A DNA stretch of 64,000 bases from Novosphingobium sp. (lineage in GTDB: Bacteria > Pseudomonadota > Alphaproteobacteria > Sphingomonadales > Sphingomonadaceae), in the NCBI RefSeq assembly GCF_027486195.1, contig NZ_JAIXPP010000086.1, positions 1-64,000 on the forward strand. Direction: 5' to 3'. Both the position numbers and the translations under genes were made by a program. A model generated the notes under the pieces. The model worked only from the letters and a program-made list of their open reading frames with translations. It searched no databases and was not told the DNA's origin. Below, piece after piece: positions 44,774-56,683 of the stretch; within the stretch, counting starts at the first letter, position 1, and every line of letters starts with the position of its first letter.

Positions 44774-45457
44774 TCATGCCATGATCTCCTCGATAAGCAG
44801 GAGCACGAGGAAGCCGACGAAGAACATCGCACTGATCAGAGGCGAGTCTGGCCTTTCGTGTGCCTCAACCAGCAGCTCTTCGATGACGAGGTAGAGCAGC
44901 GCCATCAGGCCGAAGCTCAGGAATCCGGTGATCCATATCGGTGCCAGCAACGCCACCGGCTGCGCGATCAGCGTACCGATCGGCACTAGCACCGCCAGCG
45001 CGCAGGTAAGGCCGATCGCCTTTGCTTTGCGATACCGGCCTGCCAGATCGTTGGTCAGGGTCAGGGCCAGAAAAAGCACTTCGAGGGTCAGTGCGACGGC
45101 CAGCAGCGAACCCGCCTTCTCGCCCGCGATGAAGGCGAGGCCGAGGACCAAGCCGTCTATTGCCAGGTCGAGCCCGATTGCGGCGAGCAGCGCGACCGGT
45201 CCCTTAAACCGGCTTTCCGCCGCCTTCAGGCCGAGCATCACGGCGACGCCCAGCGCCCCACCGATCAGCGTTGCCGTCGGAGAACCGCCGTGCATCACCA
45301 GCGGCAGGATCTCTGTCGCAGCGGCGGCGAACACCACGCCGGCCGCGAGGTGTTGCATGGCCGCGACCAGCTTCTCACCGGGCGTGCGCCATCCGGCGAC
45401 CAGCGCGCCGATGATGATCGCGATCATCGGGATTAGGGAAAATTTGAGCGCTGCCAT
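44774..45457 (-). CDS. ZIP-family metal transporter
   Basis: This 227-residue protein has about eight membrane spans. The transport signatures are HLAAGVVFAAAATEILP and GLDLAIDGLVLGLAF...TLEVLFLAL. The usual HNxxEG of TM4 is replaced by DLAIDG and the TM5 HxxPEG by TLEVLFL, so the binuclear metal site is atypical and substrate prediction is unsafe. ATG 45457 is preceded by GAGGCG. Same strand as the czc operon upstream and the MFS gene downstream. Confidence 0.75.
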   Translation of the reverse strand: MAALKFSLIPMIAIIIGALVAGWRTPGEKLVAAMQHLAAGVVFAAAATEILPLVMHGGSPTATLIGGALGVAVMLGLKAAESRFKGPVALLAAIGLDLAIDGLVLGLAFIAGEKAGSLLAVALTLEVLFLALTLTNDLAGRYRKAKAIGLTCALAVLVPIGTLIAQPVALLAPIWITGFLSFGLMALLYLVIEELLVEAHERPDSPLISAMFFVGFLVLLLIEEIMA

Positions 45458-45488
45458 CGTCAACGCCTCTCGGTGCCGGGTTGGTTGG

Positions 45489-45863
45489 TCACAAGCTGGT
45501 TGCCTTCCTGCACAGGACCGAACGCTTGTCCGCTTCCTCGATCTTGATTTCGTTGCCTGAGAAGGTAGCGCTCATCGTGTCGCCGACATATTGCAGCCCG
45601 GGTGCCGGCGCAGTCAGGACGATCGGCGCCGCCTTCGCATCGCGGCGCAGTTCGAGCGCCAGGCCGTCATTCTTGAAGTCGATGAGGAGCGCGCGATTAT
45701 CATCGCACTGATACGGGTGACGTCCCGGCGTTCCGCTCCCGTCCCCGCTATCGCTCGCGTGGATCTCCTGTTCGGTAGGTGCCTCCTTGCGAGGCTGTTC
45801 TGAACAACCCGATGACACCAACACAATGCACAGGCTGGCGATCCCAATCCGCAAGGGCTTCAT
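45489..45863 (-). CDS. MliC-like periplasmic lipoprotein
   Basis: This 124-residue lipoprotein has lipobox VSSGC (Cys20) and a mature domain YQCDDNRALLIDFKNDGLALEL...GLQYVGDTMSATFSGNEIKI...CRKA, resembling the membrane-bound C-type lysozyme inhibitor fold (two Cys, YxCD start). A GGGAGAGG ribosome site precedes the ATG. Its 5' part overlaps the out-of-frame tail of the truncated DUF190 gene. A role in metal stress at the envelope is only suggested by position. Confidence 0.65.
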   Translation of the reverse strand: MKPLRIGIASLCIVLVSSGCSEQPRKEAPTEQEIHASDSGDGSGTPGRHPYQCDDNRALLIDFKNDGLALELRRDAKAAPIVLTAPAPGLQYVGDTMSATFSGNEIKIEEADKRSVLCRKATSL

Positions 45864-46020
45864 TTGTACCTCTCCCGATCAGTGCTTCAAGCACCGTAAA
45901 TTCCGCCATCTTCCGATCTTGCGCCATCGAGGCGACATACTCGAAGACCTTGCGATCGCCGACATAGGCAGGTTCATCTATATAGATCCGCAGCAGTTTC
46001 CGGGCCGGTTCTCCCATCAT
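45748..46020 (-). pseudogene. DUF190 protein, truncated
   Basis: The first 49 residues (ARKLLRIYIDEPAYVGDRKVF...FTVLEALIG) match the N-terminal half of DUF190 proteins, which often follow czcA. After about 45873 the frame runs on as sequence that does not resemble the family and overlaps the lipoprotein gene. The ATG overlaps the czcA stop (ATGA), so it was once coupled to the efflux operon. It is interpreted as a gene whose 3' half was lost. Confidence 0.6.
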
Positions 46021-49000
46021 GCTTCTCCGTTCAGGGGGCCGGGTTCATCGCCATGCGGCGTGCTCGCCCCTTGCTCATTCTGACGCTCGGTTCGCCCGAG
46101 GATGACCTTGGCAATCGCGGGCAGCACGAACAGTGTCAGGATGGTGGCGGCGACGAGACCGCCGATCACCGTGACGGCGAGGGGCTTCTGCACCTCCGCG
46201 CCGGTTCCGTGGGCGAGCGCCATCGGCACGAAGCCGATCGCGGGCACGAACCCGGTCATGATGACCGCTCGCATCTTCTCGGCCATGCCGTGGCGGATCG
46301 CTTCCACCACCGGCATCCCGGCTTCGCTGCTCTCCCGGATTGCGGACATCACCACGAGGCCGTTCAGCACCGCCACGCCGGCAAGGCAGATGAACCCGAC
46401 CGCCGCCGACACCGAGAAGTTGATGCCGGTCAGCAGCAAGGTGAACACGCCGCCTGCAAGCCCCAGCGGAACCGCCAGGAACACCGACGCCGCCCTGCCG
46501 AACCCGCCGAGTGCCATGTAGAGCAACCCGAAGATGAGCAAGAAGCATAGCGGCACTACAATCGACAGCCGTGCGGACGCCGCCTGCAGGCTTTCGAACT
46601 GACCGCCCCATTCAAGGTAGTAGCCCGCCGGCAGCTTGAGCTGCGCGATCTTCGCCTGCGCCTCGGCCACGAACGACCCTGCATCGCGCCCGCCCAAATT
46701 GACCTGGACGACAACACGACGCTTGCCGTTCTCGCGGCTGATCTGATTCAGACCTTCGGTCAGCCGGATTTGCGCGACCTGCGCGAGTGGCACCTGGCCG
46801 CGCGCCCTACCCTCGATTTCGGGCAGCAGCACCGGCATCGAGCGAATGTCGTCGAGGTTGGCGCGGGTCGCATCGGGGACGCGAACGGTGACGTCGAAAC
46901 GACGATCGCCCTCGTAGACCAGCCCCGATTCACGCCCGCCCAAGCCCGCGGCGATCGTGTCGGACACGTCGCGAACCGTGAGGCCGAGCCGTGCGATCGC
47001 CGCGCGGTCGAGCTTCACATCGAGCGTCGGCGCACCGCCCACTTGGTCGGCCTTGACGCTCGCCGCACCCGGGATGCCCTGCAGAATGCGGACCATCTCG
47101 TTTGCGCTCTGCGTCATCTTGTCGAGATCATCGCCGTAGAGCTTGATCGCGACATCGCCGCGCACGCCGGCGATCAGCTCGTTGAAGCGAAGCTGGATCG
47201 GCTGACTGACCTCATAGAGGTTGCCGAGCTGACTGGCCCCCGCTTTTTCGATGCGGGCGATCACGTCCGCCTTGGTCTTCACGCCGTCGGGCCATTCCTC
47301 CTGTGGTTTCAGGATGACGAAGCCGTCCGAGACGTTCGGCGGCATCGGGTCGGTCGCGACTTCTGCGGTGCCGGTCTTGGAGAACATCGTCTCCACCTCC
47401 GGCAAACGCTTCACCGCCGCCTCGACGCTGCGCTGCATGGCAAGCGACTGTTCGAGACTGACCGAGGGCACGCGGGTCGATGCGACTGCGAGATTCTTCT
47501 CGTCAAGCTGAGGGATGAACTCGGAGCCAAGCAGCCCGAACGCCGGGACTGCTGCCAGAAAGAAGGCAAGCCCGCCAAGGATAAACGGCCACGGCCGCGC
47601 AATCGCCTTGTCGAGGAGCGGCAAGTACCGCTCCTTCGACTTGCGGATCAGCCACACGTCCTTCTCGGCGACCTTGCCCCGGATCATGATGGCGACCAGG
47701 GCCGGCACCAGCGTGATTGCCAGAACGAACGCCGCCAACAGTGCGAGCATGATGGTGATCGCCATCGGCGAAAACGTCTTGCCCTCGACACCCGTGAAGG
47801 TAAGCAGGGGCGCGAACGCGAGCAGGATGATGGCTTGGCCGAACACGGTCGGCTTGATCATCTCCTGCGCGGCCCGCATCGTCTCCTCTAGCCGTTCCCT
47901 CAAAGCGAGGAGCCGCCCCTCGTTTTCCTGTCGATGCGCCAATCTGGCGAGGCAGTTTTCAATAATGATGACCGCGCCATCGACGATCAGGCCAAAGTCG
48001 AGCGCCCCCAGGCTCATGAGGTTGCCCGGTACTTTGAAGGCGTTCATCCCCATCGCCATCATCAGGAACGAAAACGGAATGACCAGAACCGCGATGACAG
48101 CGGCACGCCAATTGCCGAGCAGCAGGAACAGCGCCGCTGCAACGAGGATGGCACCTTCGGTGAGGTTGCGCTGGACCGTCGCCACCGTCGCGCTGACCAG
48201 CTTGGCCCGGTTGAGCACGACTTTGACCTCAATCCCCGGGGGAAGGGTTTTGGCGACCTGATCGAGCTTGGCTGTCACCTCTTCGGCGACAACTCGGCTG
48301 TTCTGACCGATCAGCATCAACACTGTGCCGATGACCGCTTCCTGGCCATTCATGCTGCCCGCGCCGGTGCGCAGATCGCCGCCGATCCGGACGTCGGCAA
48401 TCTGGCCGATCGTGATCGGCGTGCCGCCCCGAGTCGCAGCGACTGCGTTGCGGATCTCGTCGACCGTCCGCACGCGGGAATCGACACGCACGAGATAGGC
48501 TTCGCCGCCCTTGTTGAAGTAGTTGGCACCGACCGCGAGGTTGGCGTTTTCGAGCGCTTGCCCCAACTCGCTATACGAAATGCCGAAGCTCGCCAGCTTT
48601 ACGGGGTCCGGCGCGACGACGAAGGTCTTGGCGAACCCACCGATGGAATCGACGCCGGCGACGCCGCCGACCGACTTGAGCTGCGGACTGATGATCCAGT
48701 CCTGTACCGTGCGCAGATAACCCGCCTTGGTGATCGGATCAGTCAGCCGTTCGCCTTCTGGCGTCAGATAGCTGCCATCGGGCTGCCAGCCCGGTTGACC
48801 CGTGACCTTCTTCGCACCCTTGCCGTCCGGATTGGCGAAGCCGACCGTATACATGACGATCTCGCCGAGACCGGTCGTCACTGGCCCGATCTGAGGTTGG
48901 ACACCAACGGGCAGGTTCTCCGTCGCCTGTCGCAGGCGCTCGCCGACCTGCTGACGCGCGAAATAGAGGTCGGTATCATCGGTGAAGATCGCGCTGACCT

Positions 49001-49274
49001 GGCTGAAGCCGTTGCGCGAGATGGAGCGCGTCGTCTCCAGCCCGGGAATGCCGGCGAGTGATATCTCCACCGGGTAGGTCACGAGTTTCTCGATTTCGAC
49101 TGGCGAGAGCCGCGGATCAATGGTGTTGATCTGGACCTGTTTGTTGGTGATGTCGGGCACCGCGTCGATCGGTAGCTTTGTAAGCTGCCACACGCCAAGT
49201 CCGGCAATGACGAGGAACAGCGCCAGAACCGTCCATCGTGCGCGGACGGAGAGCGCCATGAGATTGGCTATCAT
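46017..49274 (-). CDS. czcA: CzcA heavy-metal RND efflux pump (HME1 type)
   Basis: This 1085-residue trans-envelope proton/metal antiporter carries LPIDAVPDITNKQVQIN near the N-terminus and the TM4 motif ALDFGLIVDGAVIIIENCLARL. The DFGxxVDGAVxxxEN form is that of Zn/Co/Cd/Ni pumps; Cu/Ag CusA pumps have VAVGAMVDAAIVMIEN. It also has [14 protein letters not shown] and a second-half [21 protein letters not shown]. It is intact, unlike the second copy. Operon order is czcC-czcB-czcA on the minus strand, with a 3-bp gap from czcB. Confidence 0.95.
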   Translation of the reverse strand: MIANLMALSVRARWTVLALFLVIAGLGVWQLTKLPIDAVPDITNKQVQINTIDPRLSPVEIEKLVTYPVEISLAGIPGLETTRSISRNGFSQVSAIFTDDTDLYFARQQVGERLRQATENLPVGVQPQIGPVTTGLGEIVMYTVGFANPDGKGAKKVTGQPGWQPDGSYLTPEGERLTDPITKAGYLRTVQDWIISPQLKSVGGVAGVDSIGGFAKTFVVAPDPVKLASFGISYSELGQALENANLAVGANYFNKGGEAYLVRVDSRVRTVDEIRNAVAATRGGTPITIGQIADVRIGGDLRTGAGSMNGQEAVIGTVLMLIGQNSRVVAEEVTAKLDQVAKTLPPGIEVKVVLNRAKLVSATVATVQRNLTEGAILVAAALFLLLGNWRAAVIAVLVIPFSFLMMAMGMNAFKVPGNLMSLGALDFGLIVDGAVIIIENCLARLAHRQENEGRLLALRERLEETMRAAQEMIKPTVFGQAIILLAFAPLLTFTGVEGKTFSPMAITIMLALLAAFVLAITLVPALVAIMIRGKVAEKDVWLIRKSKERYLPLLDKAIARPWPFILGGLAFFLAAVPAFGLLGSEFIPQLDEKNLAVASTRVPSVSLEQSLAMQRSVEAAVKRLPEVETMFSKTGTAEVATDPMPPNVSDGFVILKPQEEWPDGVKTKADVIARIEKAGASQLGNLYEVSQPIQLRFNELIAGVRGDVAIKLYGDDLDKMTQSANEMVRILQGIPGAASVKADQVGGAPTLDVKLDRAAIARLGLTVRDVSDTIAAGLGGRESGLVYEGDRRFDVTVRVPDATRANLDDIRSMPVLLPEIEGRARGQVPLAQVAQIRLTEGLNQISRENGKRRVVVQVNLGGRDAGSFVAEAQAKIAQLKLPAGYYLEWGGQFESLQAASARLSIVVPLCFLLIFGLLYMALGGFGRAASVFLAVPLGLAGGVFTLLLTGINFSVSAAVGFICLAGVAVLNGLVVMSAIRESSEAGMPVVEAIRHGMAEKMRAVIMTGFVPAIGFVPMALAHGTGAEVQKPLAVTVIGGLVAATILTLFVLPAIAKVILGRTERQNEQGASTPHGDEPGPLNGEA

Positions 49275-49277
49275 GGT

Positions 49278-50438
49278 CTATTCTTCCTCACCCGCACCCT
49301 TGCCGAGTTCGGCCTTGAGCAGGAATGCATTCCTGGTTGCGACCTGGCTGCCGCTGGCGAGGCCCTTCAGGATTTCGACGCGGCCGTTGCTGCGCTGCCC
49401 GATCGTGACGGTCTGAGCCGTAAAGCCCTGTGCAGTCCGCACGAATACGACGTCGCGTCCCTCGAGTGTCTGCACCGCATCCTCCGGCACCACCATCCCG
49501 CTGGACGTGCCCGCACGGCTTGGCAGCAATCGGACCCGCACCGCGAGGCCCGGCTGAAGCGCCCCGGGTACATCGAGGACTGCGGTGGCCAGACGCGTAT
49601 CGTTGGCAAGTCCCGGCGTGACGGCACGCACCTTTGCCTCCACTGTCCGACCATCGGGCAATTCTATGATCGCTCGATCACCTGGCGAGAGCCGCTGCGC
49701 CTCAGTTGGACCGACCGACGCTTCTATCTGGATCTTCGACGCATCCGCGACGCGCATCAGTTCGGTCTCAGGCTGGACAAAGGCGCCGAGGCTGACATTC
49801 TCTGAGGTAACACGGCCCGAGATAGGGCTCGACACCAGAACGCCGCGACCGTCCGGCGTCACGCGCGCTGCGCCTGCCGCCACATTGGCGCGGCGCGCCT
49901 CTGCGGCGGCCGATGCAGCCTCCGCTTCCGCCTGTTCCAGTTCGACACGTGCAGAAACCTTCTGACTGAACAGATATTGCACGCGCGCGAGCGCCTTTTG
50001 CGCAAGCCTGTATCTGGCAGCGGCAGCGGTGCGATCGGCGGCAAGCTGCGCCGCGTCGCGGCTTTCAACGACTGCGAGCGTTTCCCCGGCACGCACGGGA
50101 TCGCCGAGCCGTTTCAGAAGCCGCGTGACCGCGCCGCCTGCCCGAGCAGTTATGATCGCCTCTCCTTGCGGGGATGCGCTGACGGTCGCCTGCGCGACAA
50201 TTTCCGCGTCGAGCCCTCCGGGCTTGATCGTCTCTGTGGTGATGCCGGCTTGCCGAACTGCTTGCGCGCTTATCACCACCGTATCAGGGGCCTTTACTTG
50301 CCCCGCCACTGCATTGCCGCTTGTTGCTTCCGTTGCGGCGGGTGCGTTTCCGGTCCAGCGTCCGATCCCGAAACCGCCAAGTGCAGCGACAATCGCGACG
50401 ATCGCGCCGCCTCCTAAAAGGCGCTTATCCAACATCAT
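49278..50438 (-). CDS. czcB: CzcB periplasmic adaptor
   Basis: This 386-residue membrane-fusion adaptor has an N-terminal anchor (GGGAIVAIVAALGGFGIGRWTG) and a lipoyl/barrel-sandwich segment (AIITARAGGAVTRLLKRLGDPVRAGETLAVVESRD). A helical hairpin (about 125-190), SSPISGRVTSENVSLGAFVQPETELMRV and a C-terminal domain ending RNAFLLKAELGKG follow. It links CzcA to CzcC. Its start overlaps the czcC stop by four bases. Confidence 0.93.
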   Translation of the reverse strand: MMLDKRLLGGGAIVAIVAALGGFGIGRWTGNAPAATEATSGNAVAGQVKAPDTVVISAQAVRQAGITTETIKPGGLDAEIVAQATVSASPQGEAIITARAGGAVTRLLKRLGDPVRAGETLAVVESRDAAQLAADRTAAAARYRLAQKALARVQYLFSQKVSARVELEQAEAEAASAAAEARRANVAAGAARVTPDGRGVLVSSPISGRVTSENVSLGAFVQPETELMRVADASKIQIEASVGPTEAQRLSPGDRAIIELPDGRTVEAKVRAVTPGLANDTRLATAVLDVPGALQPGLAVRVRLLPSRAGTSSGMVVPEDAVQTLEGRDVVFVRTAQGFTAQTVTIGQRSNGRVEILKGLASGSQVATRNAFLLKAELGKGAGEEE

Positions 50439-51793
50439 CGATCATCTCCGGAAGTTGCAGGGGCCGGCGTCGCGAGCCGATCGAGCCTAGCCCGCGCGTC
50501 GTGATACGCAGCAAGCGCATCGACGTATGTCTGGCGGGTTTGTGAAAGCGTGCGCTCGGCATCGAGAAGCGCGATCTGGTCGAACTTGCCCTGCGTCCAA
50601 CCGATCCGGGCGATACGGGCGGCCTCCTGCGCGGCGGCGAGGCCCGGGCCGCCTGCCGCTCGCGCGGTCGCAGCAGCATTTGCGACCTCGGTTTGTGCGC
50701 TGGCAATCTGTTGGCGCGTATCGACCACCGCGAGATTGCGCAGCGCAATCGCCTGTGTCTGTTCGGAGCGGGATTGCGCGACAAAGGCGCTACCATTGTT
50801 GAAGAACGGGATCGGGATTGCGATACCGACGACAGCGGCGGTGTCGTTTGTCGCCTCCAAGCGGCGGGCAAAGGTGCTGACAGTCAAGTTCGGTACGCGC
50901 AGCGATCGTGCGACGCGTACCTGCGCTTCAGCGGTGCGAACATCAGCTTCCGCTGCAGCGAGCGCGAGCGTCGCTTCGACATCGACCGGACGCGGTGGCC
51001 CATAGTCATCGATCCGCTCGAACCAGGCGCGATCGAGCGGCCCGGTCACTGGCGTCGCAAGCAATGTTTCAAGATTGGTTCGTGCCGCCTGTGCCTGCCG
51101 GGCAGCGCTGTCGGCCGCAACCCGCGCGTTGATGCGCAGCACGTCGGCGCGCTGTTGCTCGATGGGACCGACGTCGCCGGCCTTGACGCGCTCGCTAGAC
51201 ACGCGGAACGCGTTGTTGGCGATTCCGGCCTGTTCGCTGAGCACCTCGGCGCGGCGTTCGGCAGCTGCGGCTTCGATATAGAGCTGCGTAATCCGCAAGC
51301 GGAGATCCGCTCTCGCGATTTCAACCTGAAGCTGTGCACGGCTCAGCCGCGCAGTCGCCAACGCGACACGTGCCGGCCGCTTGCCTCCCAACTCCAGTGG
51401 GAGTGAGACACCCACCGTCGTTTCGGCACTCCGCAGACCCCTGTAGACGCCGCTGCCAGCGATGTTCTCGACCTGCGCCTGCACCTCGGGGTTTGGGCGC
51501 ACGGCGGCAACGCGCCGCGCCGCGGTCGCGGCGTCAACGCCGGCTGTAGCCGCCGCGACCGAAGGAAGGGGTGCCAAAGTGATGCCTCTTGGCTCCGATG
51601 CTATGCCGCTGTTGATGGCCGCCGTTGGGGCTGATGGCACGCCGCCAGCAGCAAGGGCATTCTCGAGCGAGAACGCATCAGCCGTTTGCGACGAAGTGGT
51701 CGCCGCCGGGACGCCGGGCGGCGGTGTTGTCTGCGCCTCGGCCGTACCGGCCAAGGTCGCCGCGACCATAACGGCCGCGATTGTGCGATACAT
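50435..51793 (-). CDS. czcC: CzcC outer-membrane efflux channel
   Basis: This 452-residue TolC-family channel has a signal peptide ending TAEAQT and two long helical hairpin repeats (VRPNPEVQAQVENIAGSGVYRGL..., PLELGGKRPARVALATARLSRAQ, and RSLRVPNLTVSTFARRLE in the second half). The QPLELGGKR-type motif is shared with the second czcC in this window. First gene of the czcCBA operon. Confidence 0.92.
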   Translation of the reverse strand: MYRTIAAVMVAATLAGTAEAQTTPPPGVPAATTSSQTADAFSLENALAAGGVPSAPTAAINSGIASEPRGITLAPLPSVAAATAGVDAATAARRVAAVRPNPEVQAQVENIAGSGVYRGLRSAETTVGVSLPLELGGKRPARVALATARLSRAQLQVEIARADLRLRITQLYIEAAAAERRAEVLSEQAGIANNAFRVSSERVKAGDVGPIEQQRADVLRINARVAADSAARQAQAARTNLETLLATPVTGPLDRAWFERIDDYGPPRPVDVEATLALAAAEADVRTAEAQVRVARSLRVPNLTVSTFARRLEATNDTAAVVGIAIPIPFFNNGSAFVAQSRSEQTQAIALRNLAVVDTRQQIASAQTEVANAAATARAAGGPGLAAAQEAARIARIGWTQGKFDQIALLDAERTLSQTRQTYVDALAAYHDARARLDRLATPAPATSGDDR

Positions 51794-51858
51794 AGATAAT
51801 GACTCCTGACGAACCGAGTTCGCCCCGCACGGCCTTGGCCGGCGGGGTCAGCGGATCG

Positions 51859-52206
51859 TCAGGCTTGCGGGGGCCTTAGCGCCGGGTCGGCGGTAGAAAG
51901 TGGCCGCATGGAGTGACTCGCGACGATAGGGGCGAGCCGCTGATCGCGCATGAGTGCGGCATTGCTGGCCTTAACCGGCGCTGCGACGTGGTCGCCGTGG
52001 CAACCGCCGTGATGGTGAGGATAGCCTTTGTCGCCATCGGATGGCACCTGATCGGCGTCTCCAGGCACATGACCTGGAGCCACTTCGTCAACGCCTGTCA
52101 CACTTGATAAAACGCTGACTTCCGGCCGTTCCAGCACGTGCGCTGTCGCCGTCGTCCCCAAGGAGAGGACAACCAAGCAAGCAAGGATGATCAGCAGACG
52201 TCGCAC
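51859..52206 (-). CDS. Small exported His-rich protein upstream of czcC
   Basis: This protein of about 115 residues begins with a clear signal sequence (RRLLIILACLVVLSLGTTATAH). The mature part includes a His/Gly/Cys cluster YPHHHGGCHGDH, a plausible metal-binding motif. The start is uncertain: GTG at 52206 sits right before the signal peptide, while the frame itself stays open to 52401. It lies between the CDF transporter and czcC on the same strand. No known family was recognised; it may be a periplasmic metal buffer or sensor for the pump. Confidence 0.55.
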   Translation of the reverse strand: MRRLLIILACLVVLSLGTTATAHVLERPEVSVLSSVTGVDEVAPGHVPGDADQVPSDGDKGYPHHHGGCHGDHVAAPVKASNAALMRDQRLAPIVASHSMRPLSTADPALRPPQA

Positions 52207-52274
52207 ACACGATGCTCTAACAGCAAAGCGGATCGCGGGATAGTCCCGCACACGCCATGAAGAAAATGAAGTGG

Positions 52275-52928
52275 TCACCGCAAAATCTCGGGCGAGACCG
52301 AGCGCGTTTCGCGCCACGCCGGAATCGCTTTTGCCAGCACCCGCCACGCTGATCGCAGGAAGATGATCGCGATGATTCCACCGACCGCGATATCCGGCCA
52401 TGCTGCGCTGGTCGCCGCCACCAGCCCGGCCGCGATCAGCACGCCGATGTTGGATGCAACATCATTGCGCGAGCATTCGAACGTGCTCGCCATATTCACG
52501 TTCTCGGACCGGAACCGCCACAGCATGGAGAGGCACATCAGATTGGCGACGAGCGCGGCACTACCGAACGCGAGCATCAGGGTCGACGAGGGCGGTACGC
52601 CGTTCACCATCTTGTCGATGATCTCGACAACTACCGCGATGCCGAAGAAGAGGATGATGCCGCCCTTGACGAGCGCGGCTCCGGCTTCCCAGCGAGGCCC
52701 GCGGGTCAAAGCGTAGAGGCTGAGCGCATAAACAGCGGCATCGCCGAGCATGTCGATCGAGTCCGCCATCAGCGCGGACGAACGCGCGAAGACGCCGCCG
52801 CCAAACTCGGCCACGAACATCACGAAATTGATGGTCATGACGATGATCAGCACACGCCGCTGATCGGCCTTTTGGCCGAGCTGCGCGATCGTATCGCCTT
52901 TTCTGGAACAACAGTCGTCCGCCACCAT
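52275..52928 (-). CDS. Cation diffusion facilitator (CDF) metal exporter
   Basis: This 217-residue protein with six membrane spans carries the CDF signature FARSSALMADSIDMLGDAAVYALSLY. The TM2 metal site is Asp-rich (ADSIDMLGD), and the TM5 counterpart reads RNDVASNIGV. Typical zinc CDFs have HxxxD there, so metal specificity may differ from CzcD. No C-terminal cytoplasmic domain is present. An N-terminal CC pair (DDCCSRKGD) may bind metal. ATG 52928 lies downstream of the MerR-type operator; the Met at 52970 falls inside that operator and is rejected. Confidence 0.82.
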   Translation of the reverse strand: MVADDCCSRKGDTIAQLGQKADQRRVLIIVMTINFVMFVAEFGGGVFARSSALMADSIDMLGDAAVYALSLYALTRGPRWEAGAALVKGGIILFFGIAVVVEIIDKMVNGVPPSSTLMLAFGSAALVANLMCLSMLWRFRSENVNMASTFECSRNDVASNIGVLIAAGLVAATSAAWPDIAVGGIIAIIFLRSAWRVLAKAIPAWRETRSVSPEILR

Positions 52929-52953
52929 TTCACTCGATTCCCGTGTCAGACCC

Positions 52954-52986
52954 TCTATATGAACCCTCATGTCACTAGAGGGTCAA
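52954..52986 (-). promoter_or_regulatory. MerR-type long-spacer promoter and operator before the CDF gene
   Basis: The dyad ACCCTC-N9-GAGGGT spans 52963-52983. On the minus strand it lies between a -35 TTGACC (52981-52986) and a TATA-type -10 near 52955-52960, with a spacer of about 20 bp. Such a stretched spacer with a centred dyad is the classic target of metal-responsive MerR activators. Confidence 0.75.
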
Positions 52987-52997
52987 GGGTTTTTGCC

Positions 52998-53405
52998 GTG
53001 AAGATTGGCTACATTGCAAAGCGGACCGGATTGAAGGTCGAGACCGTTCGCTTCTACGAGGCCGAAGGATTGGTCGAAGCGCCGCTCCGCAGCGGCGGCA
53101 ACTATCGACTTTATGATAAGTCGCATCTCGATCGTTTGTCGTTCATCAAGCGGTCACGCGATCTTGGGTTCACGCTCGATCAGGTTCGTGACCTTCTGCG
53201 CTTGGCGGATGACCCTCGCGGATCATGCGATGCGGTCGACGCGATGGCCGTGATGCACATCGCGGAAATCGATCGCAAGCTCGCCGACCTGCATGCCCTG
53301 CGCGACGAGATAGCCAGATGGGGTCGCTGCGACGCCACGACAATCGCCGATTGCCGGTTGATCGACGCGTTGTCGTCGGGTGCATCTGATCGCCGACGGG
53401 TGTAG
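52998..53405 (+). CDS. MerR-family metal-responsive regulator
   Basis: This 135-residue MerR regulator has the N-terminal winged helix KIGYIAKRTGLKVETVRFYEAEGL and NYRLYDKSHLDRLSFIKRSRDLGFTLDQVRDLL. After the long dimerisation helix it has a metal-binding region with GSCDAV and GRCDATTIADC. Three Cys in these positions resemble Zn/Cd/Pb sensors (ZntR/CadR group). GTG 52998 is the start; the open frame before it crosses the operator. It is divergent from the CDF gene and presumably activates it. Confidence 0.87.
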   Translation: MKIGYIAKRTGLKVETVRFYEAEGLVEAPLRSGGNYRLYDKSHLDRLSFIKRSRDLGFTLDQVRDLLRLADDPRGSCDAVDAMAVMHIAEIDRKLADLHALRDEIARWGRCDATTIADCRLIDALSSGASDRRRV

Positions 53406-53410
53406 CAATT

Positions 53411-53428
53411 GGGGGGTCTGTGCCCCCC
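53411..53428. terminator. GC hairpin between convergent merR and czcA2
   Basis: A perfect 6-bp stem of G and C with a 6-base loop (TCTGTG) lies five bases after the merR stop, between two convergent genes. There is no T-run, so function as a terminator is a weak inference. Confidence 0.35.
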
Positions 53429-53457
53429 CTGTGAGCTTCGCTGTGGCGGCTTGCCAA

Positions 53458-56679
<3,222 letters not shown>

Positions 56680-56683
<4 letters not shown>

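Noticed and set aside
46770..47891. 373-codon plus-strand frame opposite czcA
   Set aside because: Antisense to an intact, clearly homologous pump gene; no domain match.
47934..49061. 375-codon plus-strand frame opposite czcA
   Set aside because: Same reason: shadow of czcA with biased composition.
52929..52970. Upstream start of the CDF transporter
   Set aside because: That Met lies inside the MerR dyad and would be at or before the transcript start.
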